This document shows positions 61,593 to 64,000 of a stretch of DNA of 64,000 nucleotides, piece after piece. The translations under genes and the position numbers were made by a program. The stretch comes from Flavobacterium sp. LC2016-13 (GTDB taxonomy: Bacteria; Bacteroidota; Bacteroidia; Flavobacteriales; Flavobacteriaceae): contig NZ_WMDQ01000004.1 of the NCBI RefSeq assembly GCF_009707955.1, forward strand, positions 248,001 to 312,000, in the 5' to 3' direction. A model generated the notes under the pieces. That model searched no databases. It was given only the letters and a program-made list of their open reading frames with translations, and was not told where the DNA came from. Every line of letters starts with the position of its first letter. Positions within the stretch are counted from its first letter, which is position 1.

Positions 61593-61652
61593 ATGACGGA
61601 TCTTTGTAGTGTAATAAACTGGTTATTTATTATTTTGGTTTTGGTTAGTTAA
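61593..61652 (+). CDS. possible 19-residue hydrophobic peptide
   Basis: The frame MTDLCSVINWLFIILVLVS would make a very short membrane peptide and stops two bases before a strong hairpin terminator. No other gene on this strand uses that terminator. The same bases contain GATCTTTG, a near match to the -7 box, which argues that this stretch is instead the promoter of a short RNA. Both readings are speculative. Confidence 0.25.
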   Translation: MTDLCSVINWLFIILVLVS

Positions 61653-61653
61653 A

Positions 61654-61691
61654 TGATGCCGGCGTCTTCGAGATGCCGGCATTCTTTTTTT
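61654..61691 (+). terminator. orphan intrinsic terminator
   Basis: ATGCCGGC / GCCGGCAT hairpin followed by seven T residues. Nothing on the plus strand between purU (ending 59747) and here would need it, so it implies a short transcript from about 61600. The remainder of the 629-base gap holds a family D repeat. Confidence 0.8.
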
Positions 61692-61756
61692 ATACTATTT
61701 TGGTTTCATGTTTGAGGTTTTCTTTGTTTCAGGTTGCTTACTTTGAGTTTAGTTTT

Positions 61757-61878
61757 ACCGCAAAGAGCGTGAAGATTTTTCGCAAAGGTTCGCAAAGTTT
61801 ATACACAAAGCTTTACGAACTTTGTTTTTATAAAACTTCACATACAAAAAACCTTCGCGCTCTTTGCGGATAAATAAC
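61757..61878. repeat. intergenic inverted repeat, family D (copy 3)
   Basis: ACCGCAAAGAGCGTGAAGATTTTTCGC and GCAAAGTTTATA face CTTTACGAACTTTG and CCTTCGCGCTCTTTGCGG. Wording matches the copy at 41293-41393. Confidence 0.85.
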
Positions 61879-62029
61879 ATTCCTACAACTTAAAACCTGA
61901 AACAAAGAAAACCTGAAACAAAATCATCCTCATTTTGGATACAACTACACGAGATTTAGATACTTTATAAAAGTAAAAACGGCAGATCTTTGCTATATCA
62001 ATTTTAATCTAAAAAATCACATAGCACTT

Positions 62030-63040
62030 ATGAGTACGATACAAAAATTTAAATTAGGAAATCAAGGACTTATTGTTCCTAATATTGGTTTAGGATGCAT
62101 GGGAATGACACAGATTGCCGGAATGGATATTTATGGCAAAGCCGATGAAAAAGAAGCAATCGCTACTATTCATCGTTCTCTTGAATTAGGAGGGAATTTT
62201 CTTGACACAGCAGATTTATACGGACCATTACATAACGAGAGATTAATTGCCAAAGCTATAAAAGGCAATCGTAATGCGTATACTATTGCAACTAAATTTG
62301 GTTACGAAATTGATGACAGCGAACAGCTTACATGGCAATTTAATGGTAAAAAAGAATATGTAAAAAAAGCTGTAGAACGTTCTTTAAAAAACTTAGGAAC
62401 TGATTTTATCGACTTATATTATTTACATCGCTTAGATCCTAATACGCCAATTGAAGAAACGGTACAAGCTATGGCAGATTTAGTTAAAGAAGGAAAAGTT
62501 GGCTATATAGGATTATCTGAAGTTTCATCTGAAACGATTCGCAAGGCACATAAAATTCATCCTCTAACTGCCGTTCAAACAGAATATTCTTTATTCGAAA
62601 GAACTGTTGAAGAATCCGGCATTTTAGATACTTTAAACGAATTAGAAATTGGTTTTGTAGCCTATTCACCACTTGGCAGAGGTTTTATTTCCGGAGATAT
62701 TAAAACTGCTGATGACTTTGCTGAAAATGATTTTAGAAGATCGATTCCTCGTTTTCAAGGAGAACAATTCCAAAAGAATATCGAATTAGTAAACGAAATC
62801 AAAAAACTCGCAGAAGAAAAACAAATTACCGCATCTCAGTTGGCACTTGCATGGATTGCTTCAAAAAACATTTTAGCAATTCCGGGAACAAAACGTGTAA
62901 AATATGTAGAACAAAACATTGCCGCTGCACAAATGGTTTTAACTCAGAATGAAATGAACCGACTGGAAAAAATTATTCCGCTTGGTACACAAACAGGTGC
63001 ACGATACGACGAAGCTAATATGGCTGGCATCGATCAATAA
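62030..63040 (+). CDS. aldo/keto reductase
   Basis: A 336-residue NADPH-dependent oxidoreductase of the aldo/keto reductase family. The catalytic tetrad is visible: Asp and Tyr in FLDTADLYGP, Lys in TIATKFGYE and His in LYYLHRLDP. The cofactor-binding end reads AIPGTKRVKYVEQNIAAAQ. The closest type is the YghZ/AKR13-like group, whose substrates are often quinones or aldehydes; the real substrate is unknown. It is followed in the same direction by an AraC regulator. Confidence 0.9.
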   Translation: MSTIQKFKLGNQGLIVPNIGLGCMGMTQIAGMDIYGKADEKEAIATIHRSLELGGNFLDTADLYGPLHNERLIAKAIKGNRNAYTIATKFGYEIDDSEQLTWQFNGKKEYVKKAVERSLKNLGTDFIDLYYLHRLDPNTPIEETVQAMADLVKEGKVGYIGLSEVSSETIRKAHKIHPLTAVQTEYSLFERTVEESGILDTLNELEIGFVAYSPLGRGFISGDIKTADDFAENDFRRSIPRFQGEQFQKNIELVNEIKKLAEEKQITASQLALAWIASKNILAIPGTKRVKYVEQNIAAAQMVLTQNEMNRLEKIIPLGTQTGARYDEANMAGIDQ

Positions 63041-63042
63041 AG

Positions 63043-63064
63043 ACTTCGACTTCGCTCAGCCTGA
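63043..63064. repeat. solo arm of family C repeat
   Basis: GACTTCGACTTCGCTCAGCCTG matches one arm of the repeat at 24859-24954. The other arm is missing. Confidence 0.7.
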
Positions 63065-63121
63065 CAGCAATTATCATCCAGAGTGTGTTGAAAGTAATGA
63101 GAATACAAATGATTAATACTC

Positions 63122-63156
63122 AGGAAAAGTTATCTTTACGATAGCTTTTCCTTTTT
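63122..63156 (+). terminator. intrinsic terminator of the aldo/keto reductase gene
   Basis: AGGAAAAG / CTTTTCCT with an internal ATC/GAT-type pairing and a T run after it, 80 bases past the stop codon. Confidence 0.82.
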
Positions 63157-63179
63157 ATCTATTTCTTTAAATATTTGTT

Positions 63180-64000
63180 ATGAAAAAAGAAGTTCATATT
63201 CCATATACAATTCAATCTATTTCAGAATTACATTCTTTGCTTAAAATTCCAAAACCGGAGCATCCGTTGGTCAGTTTTGTGGATTTAAGTAAAATAAGTT
63301 GTCATTTTGATGATAATTTAAAAAGCGTAATCTACTCTTTCTATACCGTTTGCATCAAAAAAGGGTTTACCGGAAAAATGAAATACGGACAAAATTTTTA
63401 TGATTTTGATGAAGGCGTAATGACTTTTATGTCGCCTGGTCAGGTAATTTCAACTGAAGTTAGTGTTGATACTGCCGTTTATGGCGCTATGCTTGTTGTT
63501 CATCCTGACTTTATTCAAAATTATACTTTGGCTAAAAAAATTAAAGAATACGGTTATTTCTCTTATTCTGTAAATGAGGCTTTGCATCTTTCTGAAAAGG
63601 AACAAACGATGATTACAGGAATTATGAAAAATATTGAGCAGGAATATTGTTCTTCAATTGATGCTTTTAGTCAGGATGTAATGATTTCGCATATCGAATT
63701 GCTTCTTAATTATTGCAACCGTTTTTACAACCGTCAATTCATTACCAGAAAAAGTGCTAATAATACGCTTTTAACTAATCTGGAAAATCTTTTATCTGAT
63801 TATTTTGAAGGAGACAAAGTGCAAAAATTTGGTTTACCAACGGTAGCTTATCTTTCTGATGAATTGAATGTTTCACCTAATTATTTGAGTGATATGCTGC
63901 GTTCACTGACAGGACAAAGTACACAGCATCATATTCACAATAAAATTATAGAAAAAGCAAAAGAACTGCTTACAACAACATCGTTAAGTGTGAGCGAAAC
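63180..64000 (+). CDS. AraC family transcriptional regulator, 3' end outside window
   Basis: An ATG-initiated frame open to the window edge, 273 codons, starting MKKEVHIPYTIQSISELHSLL. The N-terminal half is a sensor domain of the type common in Bacteroidota AraC regulators (MKYGQNFYDFDEGVMTFMSPGQVI). From about residue 225 the first helix-turn-helix is visible: FGLPTVAYLSDELNVSPNYLSDMLRSLTGQSTQHHIHNKIIEKAKELL. The second begins at the edge. It probably regulates the adjacent aldo/keto reductase gene, as this pairing is common, but the sequence does not prove it. Confidence 0.88.
   Translation, partial: MKKEVHIPYTIQSISELHSLLKIPKPEHPLVSFVDLSKISCHFDDNLKSVIYSFYTVCIKKGFTGKMKYGQNFYDFDEGVMTFMSPGQVISTEVSVDTAVYGAMLVVHPDFIQNYTLAKKIKEYGYFSYSVNEALHLSEKEQTMITGIMKNIEQEYCSSIDAFSQDVMISHIELLLNYCNRFYNRQFITRKSANNTLLTNLENLLSDYFEGDKVQKFGLPTVAYLSDELNVSPNYLSDMLRSLTGQSTQHHIHNKIIEKAKELLTTTSLSVSE

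Overview
The window is from an AT-rich Bacteroidota chromosome, most probably a Flavobacterium or close relative. The evidence is the gene content (gliding-motility lipoprotein GldI, GH92 mannosidase, paired GSIII and GSII glutamine synthetases, IcmF-type mutase), promoters of the Bacteroidota type (TTTN, 19 bases, TAnnTTTG), short Q- or C-terminated signal peptides and the lack of strong Shine-Dalgarno sites. No rRNA, tRNA, insertion sequence, integrase or CRISPR array was found. Most of the window is core or housekeeping sequence.

Layout. 1-7.3 kb, minus strand: a NagB-type deaminase cut by the window edge, an OsmC protein coupled to a LysM/periplasmic-binding fusion, a second LysM protein with coiled coil, and guaA. 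7.5-14.9 kb: small envelope proteins, pyruvate oxidase, the CbpA-CbpM co-chaperone pair, a RidA-like protein and a CLC exchanger with fluoride-type motifs. 15-19 kb: a tight operon of an NrnA-like phosphoesterase, gldI and two cyclophilin-FKBP fusion isomerases. 19-25 kb: DMT transporter, DoxX, aquaporin, small membrane proteins, a fatty acid hydroxylase-like protein and an M61 peptidase. 25-31 kb, mostly minus: GH92, an acetyltransferase, PurM and unknowns. 31.7-35.4 kb: divergent GSIII and GSII. 35.7-39.4 kb: TerC, a collagen-like lipoprotein, an esterase and an AraC regulator.

39.4-42.8 kb holds a tandem array of four small secreted paralogues. The first three sit in near-identical cassettes: an imperfect palindrome, a promoter-like block, the gene and a terminator. 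A further copy of the palindrome lies next to the AraC regulator, which makes that regulator a candidate controller.

45.2-48.9 kb holds the most unusual locus, a translationally coupled two-gene system. A 911-residue protein joins a winged-helix-like N-terminus, an N6-adenine methylase-like domain with a degenerate catalytic motif, a restriction-specificity-like domain and a histidine-kinase-like C-terminus. Its partner joins a response-regulator receiver to an AlbA_2 (Schlafen-type) domain. I know of no described system with this architecture. It could be a DNA-sensing two-component regulator or a defence system.

49-64 kb: IcmF, an L,D-transpeptidase, a lipoprotein SGNH hydrolase, a Coa1-like protein, unknowns with a probable structured RNA, DUF4197, PurU, catalase, an aldo/keto reductase and an AraC regulator cut by the window end. 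Many intergenic gaps hold long imperfect inverted repeats in several sequence families. Two unannotated short genes are proposed: a 37-residue peptide gene with its own terminator at 31.3 kb, and a small transcript or peptide at 61.6 kb.
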